Assembly (NCBI GenBank): GCA_010909165.1
Contig: VJWM01000370.1
Span: forward strand, 1 to 31,518
Direction: 5' to 3'
Source: Anthoceros angustus
Lineage: Eukaryota; Streptophyta; Anthocerotopsida; Anthocerotales; Anthocerotaceae
Length of the DNA stretch: 31,518 nt
In this document: piece by piece, positions 1 to 12,048 of the stretch
Layout: every line of letters starts with the position of its first letter
How positions within the stretch are numbered: position 1 is the first letter of the stretch
Translations under genes and position numbers: made by a program
The notes under the pieces: model-generated
The model's input: the letters and a program-made list of their open reading frames with translations, nothing else
Told to the model about the DNA's origin: nothing
Database searches by the model: none

Positions 1-2025
1 TCCCTCACGGGACTCCTCCGTGGCTCTCCTCGAAGTCCTCCTTCCCGATCGCCCGGTACTCCTTCGTTGGCCCCTCCTTCCATGGTGAGGTGCGGGGTGC
101 TTACCTCGATCGCATCCGCGCTCCTCGTTACGCTCCTCGGTTGCTCCTCTCGCTCCGTCATCTCCAAGCAGGGGCCACTAGGGTCCCTGTCTTTGTCCCG
201 TGGCCTTCATCTCCTTGAGCCTTCCGGTCCGTCCGTTTGCGGTGAGTCGAGGCTTCTGCCGGGAGCTCGGCGTGGTAATAGGCAAAGTCAGATCGACTTG
301 TTGGTGCCTCTTCCACGTGTGCCGATACTCCCTCGCCATAAGTGTTGGGATGGGCGTCTTTGCCGGCTTGTTGGGCCACCTCTCCTGCCCGGTTGGTGGG
401 CGGGCGTATCACGCGAGGCTGACCTCGGTCACCTCCTGCATTGCCTGTTGCTCACGCTCCACTCCGTCGTTTCTCTCCATTGCGGCTTACCGCCATGGCG
501 GCGTTCCCCGCCTTTCTTTGGTGGCGGCTTCTTTTACGCTTCCGGTGCTCGCTCCTCCGTTCATTACGGCCTTTAGCTCATGACTCCCTCTCGGCGGTCG
601 GATACCTCCGTCGCTCGGACTTCCTCCGGCTCATACAGCAGCAGCGTCCAACTCCTTGGATAGTCGCGATTTTCCTCCGTCTTGAAGGCTGACACTCTCG
701 TGCTCAGTCGTGGATTCTCTCGTTGAGAATCACTGCTGCTCAAGCGCATCTTGGGTTGTAGCTCGGCGTGTCCTTCTCCTCCATCTGCTGCCGCCTCTCC
801 TCTACTTCCTGCGGTGTACTCGGAGATCTCCTATCTCCCAGTCTTGGCCTTACGCTCCATAGCCCTTTGTCGCGGCCTTGAGAGCCTCGGTACTGCTGAC
901 TCTCTCCACGGTTCCGTCCTGCGGTGATCCGGTCGCTCTTTTGCGGAGCTCCTTCGCCGCCTTTACAGGCCTCGCCCACTTGGCTCTCGGGCCGCCTCCG
1001 CGGTCAGCTCTCTGCTTGTGCCGGGCCTCTTCCGCCTCTGCTGCGCTTCCCCCGCTGCAAGGTCCTCCGCGCTTGGGCCTCCCAGGCTTGCTTGATTTGT
1101 GCCTGGTGAAGAACCTTAACCAGTCTGCTTGCTTGGGCCTCGCGCTCCGCCACCGGCGTTTCCCTTCCTCGATCCGGCGAGGACTCCGCCTTTCCTTTGC
1201 CCCTCGGCCGCCTTCACTTGCTCTTGGGTTCCACCATCCTCCTCGGGTGGCCTCCACTTCACAGGTCTTCTCCATTTGTACCGAGACCCCAAAGCATTCC
1301 GTCCATGGCGGTGGGACTTCGCCGTGTTTCTTCCACGGCCTTGATGAGGCCCCACAAAGTCCGTAGTGGGGCCGGCATTTCTCGATCGCCAGGACCTCCA
1401 TACCCTTGATCCGGAGTAAGTCGGTGGGTTCTCGGACCTAATCGGGACCCTCGGGTCACAGTGGTGGTCAGGAGTCTCACCCTCTTGGCCCTCTTGGCCT
1501 CTAACTCCTTTGTGCCCTCTTTCTCACAGGGCTCGGAGGAGGTGAGGGGTCAGGGAGCAAGCTCTTTTGCCCCTTCACATCGGGGCAGGCCGGCTCGAGG
1601 TGGGGCTGCGCGGTGACCTCCTGCTCCTTGGGCCACGTCCCTTTGCCCCTCCTTAGCCTCTTGACCTCTTGCCACTCCGTAGGCGGGGTAAGAATCGGCA
1701 CCTTGAGGTCTTTGCGTTGGTAAGCGGCACCGTCTTCCGCCTCTTGGCTCCGTTGAGTTCGGGGCTCGGCCGTCTGGTGTTGTTGCATTGTCTGGGTGCG
1801 GGCCGCCAACGCCCTCGGCATCGGCTCCCTCACATGCGTGCTCGGAGGGCACCAAAAGGAGGAAGGGAATCGCCTCCCAAACTTCCACAGGTGGTGAGGG
1901 GTTCGCTCAGGGCGTATGGAGTCGGAATCCTCGATCGTCCTCCTCCAGTCGCTTGGTCTTGAAGGGCGACCCCCACCTCAGGCGCCACGCTCTACTTGGC
2001 GGGGCCTCCGGCCCCGGGCGCCCGC
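1..2025 (-). other. GC-rich degenerate region, probably retroelement-derived
   Basis: This stretch is strongly pyrimidine- and GC-rich on the plus strand and has no intact gene. Minus-strand readings are rich in Ala, Arg, Glu and Gln (for example around 740-1400 and 1550-1890), as in coiled-coil or disordered gag-type proteins, but the frames are short and interrupted. It continues directly from copy A of the unnamed repeat (2026-2760) in the same orientation, so I infer it is the downstream part of the same element, running off the left edge of the window. No protease, reverse transcriptase or integrase motif was seen. Coding function is not supported. Confidence 0.35.
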
Positions 2026-2760
2026 TCAAGCTCTCCCTCCTTGAGGGCTCGAAATGTCCCCATACATGAATCGGTATGGGGTCGGCCGATAAGCTTCGCT
2101 CCTTAGCTTGCGTGCCTCTGGCCCAGGCAGGCGAAGATAATCCTTCCCGGTCGCTCTCTTCCCAGGCGCATGCGAGAATACCAGCGAGTTATCACCAAGG
2201 TGATCCACCTTGGTGGCGAGTTCAATGGACAATGATCGGGCTACCGCCCTTACTCGGTATCGGCGGATCGGATATCAACCATCCGTTGGTTGTCATTGCG
2301 TTCGAGCCTCGGCATCGCGTGTGGCCCTATCTTCCCCGCCTTAAGGGGCTCGGCACCGCCCCTTCTTCCTCCTTGGGCGGTTGTAGGCCATCCTCGGGAC
2401 CTCAAGGTCCATCGCCTCGGAGTCCTCCGGAGGTTCTTGGATCGGACCTCCTTGTTGATCGCCCTTGACATCTTCGGGCAAACTCCGGACTAGGTAGCGT
2501 TGTCAAAGGTCGAGACCATTTGGAACACGTCCGGATGCCACTCCTGCACCAATTCCCACTTCCTCCGGCCGGGCCCGAAGTCCGGATAGCGCGGGTCACA
2601 ATGTTGCGCTCCACGGTCCATGGCTCCCAGTTTCCGTCGGCTTTTGGGTGCCATTGCTTTCTCCTCCTCTTGTTCTGTAGGCTGGCGGTCGGCGCACGAT
2701 GTTCCTCCTTCGCGCGTTGTTGCTCCAACCTTGATGCGCCACGCTCTATGGCGCCCAAAA
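2026..2760 (-). mobile_element. Unnamed repeat, copy A (gag-like N-terminal part)
   Basis: The minus strand carries a reading frame starting near 2660 with an MAPK-type start, followed in a neighbouring frame by the words EPW and VERNIVT. Further on (about 2150-2232) comes KVDHLGDNSLVF. The same words in the same order occur on the plus strand at 12.98-13.59 kb, with clear nucleotide similarity around the DHLGDN segment. Two diverged copies in opposite orientation argue for a dispersed repeat, most likely the 5' gag portion of a retroelement. The frames are broken in both copies. I do not recognise the family and assign no function. Confidence 0.5.
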
Positions 2761-4006
2761 GATGCGAGCGGATTGCGGGCGCAAGGGGCTGAGAGGATTG
2801 CGGAGGCTGCGCGGAGGACCTCCCTCCTTGGCGCTTGTGGAAATGCTTTGGGCGGAAGGCGCCTCTTCGTTGTCCGTGCGCGAGTGCGCATGGCTTACTC
2901 GACGCTTCGCTTACTCGGCCTTCGCCGCGCGCGGCGTGAATACTGCCTATAACGGCCTCGGCAGGTTACGGTCTGGCCTCACATGCACCTCCACTCGGGG
3001 CCGTCCACGTGGCGCCGCCTCGTCATCCTCACGCCTCGCTCCTGGGTTACTTTCCTGGCGTACTTATCCTATTTTGACACAGGTGGGTTCCGGACTTATC
3101 CGTTACTCGTGGTCGGGGCTTGCCATAGTGATGGGGTCCGTTGTTCACTCCAGTCGGAGTATACTCAGCCTCGTCGGCGCTACCCCAATTTATTCCTCCT
3201 TTTCCTTATTTATCCTTCAATCCTAAAAAAAAGCAAACCCTACTTTTTCTTAACTCCCGAGGGAAGTACAGCCCACGGGCCATTGTTCCAAGCTGCGTGC
3301 ACTGCGCTCAGCGGCAAGCTTGTCTTGTGGTGGCGACCTCTTCACTTTCATGCGTTTAGTCCTTGGCGCCCGACCTTCCTGCTCACCACCGTTTTGTGCA
3401 CTTGCGAGCATCGGTGGAAAGTGTCTCGGCAATAATTTCTTGCGATAGCGGCAATAGGGATCCTTTTCGGCGGAGATGGAGAGCATCATCCGCCGGACAC
3501 TGGTCGGCTTCGTCGCCAGCCCGCCCTCGCGCCCGGCAATCGCGAAGAAGGAGCTCGCCAGGGTTGCTGCTGAGTCAGCGGATGCCTTGGATGCTCGGTA
3601 GCGTGCGAGGAGGTAGGAGGTGTTTACTTGAAATCACCACGGTGGATGGACTTGGTGCGGCTCTCGATGTTTGGGCTTGGTTCGTGGATGAGCGCCAAAC
3701 TTGGTGGGTCCTTCTTAAAGGCTGGAGAGGCAGCTGCGGACAAAGCCCGCCATAAATGACCGAGGTCGCCACCTTACGCATATTGGTGGATAGTTTTATG
3801 GAAAAGAAGGCGATGGCATAGAGCGAATTGTTGTTGACTTCGAACATCCGACATCTCGGGAATAGTGCGAACTATATCGCATCTCTTGTTATTAGCCTAA
3901 AGGAATTGAGCTTGTAAGCGGTCCATACATGCGGGGTAGTAGAGGTTTCGTTTAGTTAGGGTTTCAATGGATCGTTTCACTTCCTATCGGCCGTCCACGA
4001 TGTCCA
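2761..4006. other. Intergenic, no gene recognised
   Basis: The six-frame readings here are short and do not resemble any family I know. A GGCGCC-containing segment at 2750-2770 resembles the primer-binding-site/LTR border seen at 30.17-30.19 kb, but no matching LTR end was found. A short A-run lies near 3226-3233. I see nothing else to annotate. Confidence 0.4.
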
Positions 4007-4320
4007 TCACGCTTCCTCCTTCGTCCTCCCTCCACCCCGTGCGGGAGTGGGCACGCGGCTAATGCCCACCCCTCTCTTACATCGCCATGTAGAATACAGG
4101 GTCACTTGATTTGGCCATATGAATGGGGTATCGACATCATCGCCCGTCGTACAATAGCGCCTAGTGAACGCGGTGGAAACGTGATCGTTTCTATCAGCGA
4201 AGGAGATCTGCCGTGCGGATTGCACTCGAACCACTTCACCTTCGGATGAGTGGTTCGTACCCCAGCGAGACCCGAGTTTCTTGGACATGGCCATAGTAAG
4301 TCTCCCCTTCGTCCCCATAC
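4007..4320 (-). pseudogene. CACTA transposase DUF4216-like tail
   Basis: In the minus frame running from about 4534 to 4007 there is a segment DRNDHVSTAFTRRY followed by DTPFIWPNQVTLYST. This fits the DUF4216 pattern of an aromatic/Thr-Arg stretch, then Asp-Pro-Phe-Ile and a Gln-Val hydrophobic strand, which follows DUF4218 in plant CACTA transposases. A KWFECNPHG piece in the overlapping frame (about 4250) resembles the segment that normally precedes it, implying a frameshift. Position immediately downstream of DUF4218 strengthens the call. Confidence 0.65.
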
Positions 4321-4637
4321 GTGCGGGTGAACACACGTCACTGTCACTTTCGACTCTTCGTGCGGCGTCAGAAGGTGGCTTCCCTTGCATGCCATGTGCT
4401 GTCGTGGCCCAAAGGGACGGCCGTCCATAAGCAGACCACATCGTCGGTGAGATGGTGAATCTTCCCACCGGCTGAATCTCTGCGGCATGGATCCATATGC
4501 GAAAAGATGGCTCCGTCGTTACTCCTTGTTCCACTTCCTCCTTGCTGCAAGAATGGGTCTAAGATTTGGATGTGGACCAAGATGAAAGTGTGGACTGGTG
4601 CAACTCCGCGTCGTAAACTTGTATGGGCGTCCCATGC

Positions 4638-5249
4638 CTAATGCCTTTCTGTCGCATTCTTCATGAACTTATCGCTCCAAATATGGGAGAGGATAGTGTT
4701 CACTAAGATGCGACTTAGCATGAAAGATTCCTCCCTCACATATCCCTCCGCCATCGCCTCGGGTTTGCTCTGTTGTCTAATAGTGTCCTTCCTGCTCCCC
4801 AAATACCTCTCCACAGGATACATCCAGCACACTTACGGTGCCGCAACATCATCCACCAAGTGAATAATGAGATGCGTCGAAATATCAAACAAGTTGGGTG
4901 GAAATTCTCTTTCCAGCTGACACATGACCCTGATGCACTCTTGTTGCATTCTCCCAACCTCATGCCCCGGAATCCGACGTTGGCATATCCAGCGATATAG
5001 TTTGCTGAGGGCGGTCACTGCTTTGTATACTGAGGGCTTGATTCGTCCCCGTAAGACAATAGGGAAATAAATCTCCATGACAACATGCCAATCATGAGCT
5101 TTGAGGTTTCCCAGTTTGCGCCTTGATTTTGCGATGTTTGATGCGTATCCGGTAACAGTATGGCTGCATCTCAAAAAACCATATCCAAGTCCGGCTTGGA
5201 TAAGACATACTGAGCGAGCAAGAAGGTCTCCTATTCTAGCAATGGCCAT
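4638..5249 (-). pseudogene. CACTA transposase DUF4218 module with in-frame stop
   Basis: The minus strand reads GYASNIAKS, then NLKAHDWHVVMEIYFPIVLRG, a helical middle, and CQLEREFPPNLFDI followed by THLIIHLV. After an in-frame TAA at 4833-4835 the same frame continues with CWMYPVERYLGS and AEGYVREES. This is the standard DUF4218 signature of TNP2-family transposases (LK-HD-HV, CQLE-FPP-FFD, WMYP-ERYL, EGY-EE). The stop sits where the family normally has a Gly-Pro-His-Tyr segment. Here the break is a nonsense change in a continuous frame, unlike the indel-type breaks in the gene at 21-28 kb. Confidence 0.85.
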
Positions 5250-5289
5250 AGCTCATGCTTGCCCCGTATTCTTCCATGTCTAAGCGGGA

Positions 5290-6671
5290 TCGTAGATCAT
5301 CTTTCTCTCCTATGTCGCCACAAAGCCTGCATTGTTCTTCTCAATGTGCATAACATCCCTTTGTGTCCACCTCGGCATGTGTCTCGGCGGGTAATCAAAC
5401 CATAAGCTTTTGCGGCGGGTGCCAAACTTGCCTCTCTCCCTCAACTCCCCTGTTGCATTATCTCTCTTTTCCATGTCTCGCCATTAGCGCGTCAAGCGAG
5501 GGGATTGGGACGAGGCCGCCGCTCCACTTCATTGTTACCGGTCCATGTCTACCCGCGCATGGGATGATTGGCGGAAGCCACCGCCGAGCCAAGGTACTCC
5601 TCCTTCACGCGTGGTGGGCCCGGTGAGTCTAAGCCATCCCAACATTCCGCACATGCCCTTGAACCCTTCACGAAAGCCGTGGTGTGCCAATGCCGGATAA
5701 TCGCTATGGTGTGCAAAGCAATGCTCATAGCGTGAAGCGCCGTGTGGCTGTCCGGAAAGAGAAGTCGTCCATGGGTATCCCATGCCACAGTCTCTCAACT
5801 CCTCCAAAAGAGGTTCCATGTAAACATCAAAGTTCGGCACAATGTGAGGGCCACAATAAGCGGCATGATGGTATAAGCGGTTCGTGCTTAGCCATGGTGG
5901 AAGGTTGTGTAAGAATAGCATAACAGCCATATAGATGTAGTTGTGGACTTGTGTCCAAATGGGTTAAACCGTCCGTTGCAAGAGCGAGACGGATGTTTCG
6001 GGTTAGCCAAAGCCATCCAATCCATCTAAAACCTCCCATGCGTGTAGGCCATTATGCCCATGGACCCATCGTGCTCCATGTGAGATCCATGTCTGTTGTC
6101 ATTAGCCTTGCGGTGTTTTCTAAACATGCGGGCCGCCTATCCTTGGGAAAGTGCCACAGAACTTTCTGAGCTCTCTAGCGCTTGGCGGTCCACGCCCTCG
6201 ACATATCTCTGCGAGCATTTAATGCATTCGCGTGGTCCGCATAGGGGCCGCGACATGCGATCATTTACATGAATTTTCTTGAAGTGCGGCGAAGGAGTAC
6301 AATGTCTTTTAGCCTCCGTCATCGACTTGGAGAATTCCTCTCGGGCAACAAATGCAGCCCAACAACACGCGTCGACATCGCGTCGGTATGCCATAACGAG
6401 TTTGAATGGAAAGCAAGAGCGGGGTTGCGGTTAAGCGGGACTCTTTCGAGGTGCAAGGTTCGATGGTGAACAAGGGCATTTCCGCATCCGGGCATATGCT
6501 CTCTCCTTGCCAGTGCGTCGGGAACACCGGTGCCAGCAGTTCATCCAAGTCCACGTAATCTCCTCCGTCGGCATGAAGGTCGCAGCGCGTCATGGTCCGC
6601 GCGTCGCATCGATGTCCACAGCGTCGCATCAAGGTCGCGAGCATGTCCTCTCTTTCACAACCATACACCAA
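5290..6671 (-). pseudogene. TNP2-like transposase core (Transposase_21), broken
   Basis: In N to C order the minus strand shows several pieces of the TNP2 core. A segment with DAEMPLF and LLLSIQTRYG lies near 6450-6370. A KIHVND piece with a CIKC cysteine pair lies near 6230-6280. RNIRLALATDGL is near 5990, LHNLPPWL near 5900, and DVYMEPLLEELRD with YPALAHHG at 5850-5690. MHIEKN is near 5350. These are landmarks of the CACTA transposase that cuts and rejoins element ends. The pieces lie in different frames with stops between them. Identification rests on several independent motifs in the right order; activity is very unlikely. Confidence 0.8.
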
Positions 6672-7160
6672 CCGGCATTGGCTCGCTGTATCCGCCGTGT
6701 GGTCGTGAGTTCACACTCGCATTTCGATGGAGCGGCGGCAGCGTGGCGAACGCCGGAATATCGGCTGGCCCCATGCGATGAAGGCGGGTGGCCATTGCCA
6801 ACTTCATGAGAATGGGCATCGGCTGCGGGCGGAACTCAATGCGGGCATGAGGGGGTCAGCGGATCATCGTTCGCATCCACGAAGAGCTGTAAAAAACGCC
6901 AAGTACACACCTCGCGGAACCAAGACCGGATTGTTTCTTTGGCGCAAAGCGAAATGCGCGAATTTTAATGGTGCTTCTGCACAACGGGCATGGACATATG
7001 CGTTGTGAACTCCGGATCCAGCGTCGGACCATTGTGCGAGGATTGACAAAAGGCGTGCTTCTTTCGCCGTGTCGCGAAGGCGAGGTGAGAATGAAGTGGC
7101 GATGGTGAGTATTTGTCGCCGATGGCGAAGCGAGGGCGCGTTGTGAACTCTCCAGCGGCA

Positions 7161-9867
7161 AGCAAGTGCTTTATGGCGAAAACTCATGCCCGTCGGAAAT
7201 GTGCGGTACTAAATGTGCTTACGCTGCCGATGGCGCAACCACCATCCTGCAGAGGCGATATCGAGTGCGACTCCGGTAAGTGTTCTCCACAATTCCGGCG
7301 TCGTTTCTTCCATCTTTGGGGAAGAGGCGGTGGTGATCGCGAATCCGGTGTTGCTTTTTCGGCCAGACTTGCGCTCCGCCATCGTGCGCTGCGCCATGGA
7401 AGAAACACCGAGAGGCTTACTTCGGCCGGACATGTCGGCCATTCTGAGACACCACAGCGAGCGGTGGTGTCCTGCAATGTCGCGAGACCAATAGAATACC
7501 GTTTAGCGGTGGGAGGCGGCATGGAGGCAGCGGGCGTCTGAAGCAGTATGACACTGACCGTCTGAGCAGCGGCTCCGCACCCAGAGCCGAAGGGGATGAA
7601 GTGCCCCTCCGATTTGGAGCGCGGACCTCGGGCCCGTGGAAGGTGAGGAGAAGGTGTATGCGGGCCTACCGATTTGGGGCGGTGAAGACACCGTTGGGAA
7701 GCGGGAGATGGCAAGTGGGTGGTCCAGTCATGGAGGCATCGGGGTTGCAAAATGCATCATCGTTTTTGCAGCAAGGGCAAGCTTGGAAGGCGATGGTCCG
7801 TTGCTGGTCGCCATCCGAGATGGTGGGGAAAGGCGGATGTGGGCGGCATGCTCGGAAAGGTTGGGTGTGGGCTTTACGGGGGCGAAGAGCTCGCTATATT
7901 CGTGTTTGGGGCGATTGAACGAGGCAAGCATGGCGGGACAATATCATTGTCCACGAGGTTTGAGACTCAAGGAGAGAATGTATTGCGATGCGATGGTAGG
8001 GACCAACAAGTTTGACGTTCTTGTAGTGCAGAAGGTGGCCCAATTTGGTGAAAATATGTCGACACCAAACAAGGCACAATGGATTTGTGGGAACTTGCGG
8101 ACATCTTTGCAAGAAGAGGCTCAATATCACAAGTGGATGTGGGGTCAGCATATCTATGTGCGGGAAAGGGGCCCTCAATGGGATGAGCGTCGGTACCTGC
8201 TCTGGACAGGGCCAGAGTATGCCTTGCGATCCATGCTCACATCCCCTTGACATGTGGTATAGTAGCTTATGAAGCAACAAGTGGGCAGTGCAAACTTCCA
8301 GGTTTTGAACCAGTTACATTCACTTAGCAATTGGGCGGTTTGCGTTATGATTTCATGTGCAATGGCGAAGGGCATTTCCGACTTCTAGAGGCGAAATGAT
8401 AGTCGAGCGTGCTACACCTTGGCTGGAGGGATCTTGTATGGGCTCATCATTTGGTCGATCGCATGCGTACTGTTAGAATAAAGTGTCTTTCCGATCCGTG
8501 AGCGTGGAGGTTTTGAAGGCGAGTTTCTTGGGCACGTTCATGTCACTTGGTGTCGATGTATGCCTGTACGCTAGGGAATGTCATGTTCCATGATCTTGAT
8601 TGTGCAGTGTTTTGCAAGAGGCACAATTCATTGGCGCTCCACTAGCTAGCAACCACTGCGGCGTTGTTTGTCGTGTGGAGATCCCAAGTGTTCATCGCCT
8701 GTTGTTGCGGTGTTTGTAGATCGACCCTCTCCATTTCGATTGCCATTTTGAGTCCCAAATTTCAAGGCCACGCCTGGAAATCCCTTGGGGACACGGGATG
8801 AAAACCATCCGACACGAGCTTGGCCTGACTTCACAAAGGTAATGCAAAAGCGGCATCCCAAGGCGCTGGTCGATCCACCGCAGCGGCGTCGCGTAATCAT
8901 TGAGTCACGCGTCCACGCCTCACACCGCCGTCAAATCGTTTGCCCATTTGGAAGTACCACAACTCACCTAGCATGGGCATTCATGACATCGACTTACATG
9001 GCGTGGCCGTGGGCGGCCGTCCGGACGATCGTGGCGCCTTTATAGCCATCGCTCCATTTCCTCCATGGCACGGCCATGCGTCGCCCTATCTGGGGCGTAT
9101 GGAATGGTAGAGGCGGACACGGCGACGCCATCGATGTGAGCCACGCAAAAAGCCAGCGGGGCGGAGGCGGAACTCCGGTTCCGACGCGGCGCATCGTGTG
9201 GAGCCCAGCGACGGCGCACTCTTTAAACCGAGGCGAACTGAATATTGTATTATAAAGGTGCGAAAAAGGCGGAGGCGGGTAATAGGAACACAATGCACCG
9301 GGAAGGGAATAGTGTTACAAGCGGGTGTAACAAATGCGCTTGTATGCAAAGCATGCGAAACAAGAAATGTAGCGTTCTAGAGGGCGTATCAGCATTTCAA
9401 AACCCGTAACATGGGCACCATGTTTCTAGTATTGTTACATCGTACATTAGTGCATACATATTCATGCTATGATACTTTGTATTTACTATATGTGTAAATA
9501 TCGGCCCTTTATACCCCTACTTTATAGCATGCGGCTTGCGGTTTGTCCTTCCACGTCACCAATAGCCATCGACTACGCCATAAGCGCCCAAGAGATCTTG
9601 TCCCACCTAACACCTTATTGTGACGCATCAACTTTGTGAGGTAATTGTTGATCAGAGCTAGTTCGCAACAATGAAAAATTTGCGAAATCACGATGTCGCG
9701 GTCTTGGCCTGACCTTGCAATGCTCTGCAAGTACAAGATCTGCTTGCGGCTGTACACATGATCCTGCCCTGCCACAATCCCTTCACCAACATCATGTCAC
9801 ACTGGTTACGCATCAGCTGAAAAATTCAGAATCACGCATAAAACGGGTCTCTACTTAAAATCACAGC
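7161..9867. other. Intergenic, no gene recognised
   Basis: About 2.7 kb upstream (in the transposase sense) of the CACTA relic. Repeated short GGCGAA/TTCGCC-type words occur around 7060-7200, which could be subterminal repeats of the CACTA element, but I could not define a unit or a terminus. No ORF resembles a known family. Confidence 0.35.
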
Positions 9868-9955
9868 ATGGAACGGGCCTCCTCCTCTTCCTTTCCCTCT
9901 CCCCCTCCTCCTTCTTCCCATCTCCCCCTCCTTCCTCCCCCTCCTCCTTATAAAG
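9868..9955 (+). repeat. Polypyrimidine (CT/CCT-rich) tract
   Basis: About 85 bases of nearly pure C and T, ending in CTCCTCCTTATAAAG. A second, longer tract at 11.63-11.89 kb also contains CCTCCTTATAATC. A TATA-like word after a pyrimidine patch is a common plant core-promoter arrangement, but no gene follows either copy, so only the simple-sequence repeat is supported. Confidence 0.7.
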
Positions 9956-11634
9956 CTTCGACCCTCAAGCCGTGGCAAAAGAACATAGTTTTGAACATTT
10001 TCACCTCAGTTATAATAGTTGAGACATGCATATGCATCTCAAGCTCTGACTAGTTGCATTCCTTTCAGCTGCAACAACGACAAGCATGTCGTTGTAAGGT
10101 GGACGGGAAATTGCACAAGCTACATTGCAAACATGACACTTGGGGACATTAATCCCACCCATCTCTTCGATTTTCCATCACTTGCTCGAGAGCCTTTCCA
10201 TCAAAAGTCAAGCTACCACATTCTCGCCCACTTGCAAAACGCAATCTAATAATTTGAACAAGCGAGACCACGGCACTAGAGCAAACTAAGGACAAAACAA
10301 AGCGGTACATACACGAAATCAATAAAGTTCGGTTCACACCTTCCTCGGGGATTTGAGCAAGCGTATACCAAACATGATCAAATTCCTACATTGAACAGAA
10401 CAAACAAGTTTTCCATGAACCTTACAATGCATAAAATTGCGTCGTCATGCCGGTGGTGGTCCAACATGGTAAAGATGGACGGAAAAGCGTTAACTCAAGA
10501 AGCTAAGCATAAAACCATGGAAGCTGTCCTCCAATTGCCGCCGGCACTCCATTCACGTCTTTGCTCGTGCGCCAGCGAGCTTAGACTCGATTAGATGAGC
10601 GGACTGCGATTTGCGAGGCGGGCCGAGCTCGAAAGAGTGCAGTGCAGCTACGGTGAAATAACGGGGAAACAAAGTCAATTGGCCATGTGTCCGATGGCGA
10701 GCAAAAATGGAAAGCGAGCTGAAAAAGTATCCCAAGTAAGAGGCGCATTACCATCCACGCGGTGGTGGGTTACGAATTCGAGCTCGAAAGTCCTCATCCG
10801 CCTCACCCGCCTAAACACGTTGCTCAACCATGATCCGGATCTGACACGGTTCATGGATCTTCCTTGATGCCACTTTCCTCTCGGCGAGGTTGCTCCAAAA
10901 ATGCCCTCGGTGGGCGGTGGTTCTCCGCCCCTCCTTGTGCACGCAATTCACACGCACTCTTCCTGCGGTGATCCGGACTTGTTGGTGTTTATTTTTCCTT
11001 TGTTTCCTTCGCTTGAAGCACATCACACCAAGCGCAATCGCGGTGGTACGAGGATGTCGGGCACAATTGGAAAGACTATCCATCCTCTAACCCGATTCTT
11101 TGCGGATCGCGGATGGCGATTGAAACCCATTCCTCGTAGACCAGTACTAGCATCGCACCATCGTGAGAAAGGTGAGCACGGTGGGCCAATGTCCGGTGAC
11201 ATCAAATCGGCATTCGTACAAAACCAAGTTCTTTGGCGGATCTGGTGGCTGGACCCACAAATGAGGAGGAGCGGATCTGGTCCGGACCAAGAGTGAAAGC
11301 GTGATCCGGTCGGAAAAGATAGAAGAGGAGGATTTGTGCAAGCTGCTAGCAAAGGTGAGTGGCATCTTGCCGCTGCGGTTTGCTAAAGCGTCTAGGCGAG
11401 TTGAACACGCACGCCGCGCAACATTGGGCGATAAGCGCACATTCGTTTGCGAGCGTGGGCCACGACCATCGGCGTATCTGCGATCACGTGCCACCGCGCT
11501 GGTCGCCTGCGGCCTGTCACCACGCCGTCTCCTTTCAAATTCGCAATCAAAATTTGGGTGGTAAGAACCGTAGTCGAGTCAAAATGTCCGTCATATCCAT
11601 GTTGGAAAGTAAAGGAAAACTTACATATGATGCC
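9956..11634. other. Intergenic, no gene recognised
   Basis: No reading frame here resembles a known protein. The short phrase CCTGCGGTGATCCGG near 10970 also occurs near 920 in the GC-rich left region, suggesting shared repeat ancestry, but the match is too short to define an element. Confidence 0.3.
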
Positions 11635-11890
11635 CCTCCTTCCTCCCCTCCCCCTCTCCCCTCCTCTTGCTCCTCTTATTTTCCATCTTCCTCCTCCTCC
11701 TTATAATCTCCCCTCCTCCTTTCTTTCCCCTCCTCGTCCTTCCTCCTCCTCCTCTCCTCCTCCTCCTCCTCCTCCTCCTCCTCCTACTCCTCCTCCTCCT
11801 CTACCTCATCCCTTTTCCCCTTTTCCTCCTTGCCTCTCCCTTCCTCCTCTCCTCCTCTTCCTCCTCCTCCTCTCCCCTCCTCCTCCTTGT
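11635..11890 (+). repeat. CCT/CTC microsatellite-like pyrimidine tract
   Basis: About 250 bases composed almost only of C and T, dominated by CTC/CCT triplets. It gives open frames of poly-Pro, poly-Leu and poly-Ser in the three plus-strand phases, which are artefacts of composition rather than genes. Confidence 0.9.
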
Positions 11891-11997
11891 CTCCGAGGCG
11901 AGTGAGCCTCGCACCATGAACTTAGACATAGGTAAATAATATTATGTTTAGGTTACAAATATATGTAAGTATATATATATACATACATAAATACGTG

Positions 11998-11998
<1 letters not shown>

Positions 11999-12047
<49 letters not shown>

Positions 12048-12048
12048 G
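11999..12048 (+). repeat. (TA)n-(GA)n compound microsatellite
   Basis: A perfect TA dinucleotide run at about 11999-12030 is followed directly by a GA run at 12031-12048. An interrupted AT-rich stretch precedes it from about 11969. Confidence 0.95.

Larger units (their letters stand above)
4007..7160 (-). mobile_element. Decayed CACTA (En/Spm) DNA transposon, transposase region
   Basis: Minus-strand readings reproduce the usual order of plant CACTA TNP2-type transposases. A possible N-terminal zinc-binding piece (ICPCPLC, near 6985) comes first, then the Transposase_21 core (about 6670-5290), then the DUF4218 module (5249-4638) and a DUF4216-like tail (about 4300-4007). The reading moves between frames and contains in-frame stops, for example TAA at 4833-4835 within DUF4218, so it is a non-functional relic. 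Terminal inverted repeats beginning CACTA were not found at either side, so the element borders are unknown; the coordinates mark only the recognisable coding part. The family is plant-typical, which supports a plant source. Confidence 0.85.

Noticed and set aside
850-1401. Opposed long ORFs on both strands in the GC-rich left region
   Set aside because: High GC removes stop codons; mirrored open frames on both strands are expected and no motif supports either.
2740-2775. GGCGCCCAAAAGATG segment as a second primer-binding site and LTR border
   Set aside because: It resembles the border at 30.17-30.19 kb, but no matching LTR end was found and the tRNA match is poor.
3000-9500. CACTA terminal inverted repeats and 3-bp target duplication
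   Set aside because: Isolated CACTA or TAGTG words occur by chance; none pair up on both sides of the transposase relic.
11447-11905. Proline-, leucine- and serine-rich open frames on the plus strand
   Set aside because: They are produced by the CCT/CTC microsatellite in all three phases; composition, not a gene.
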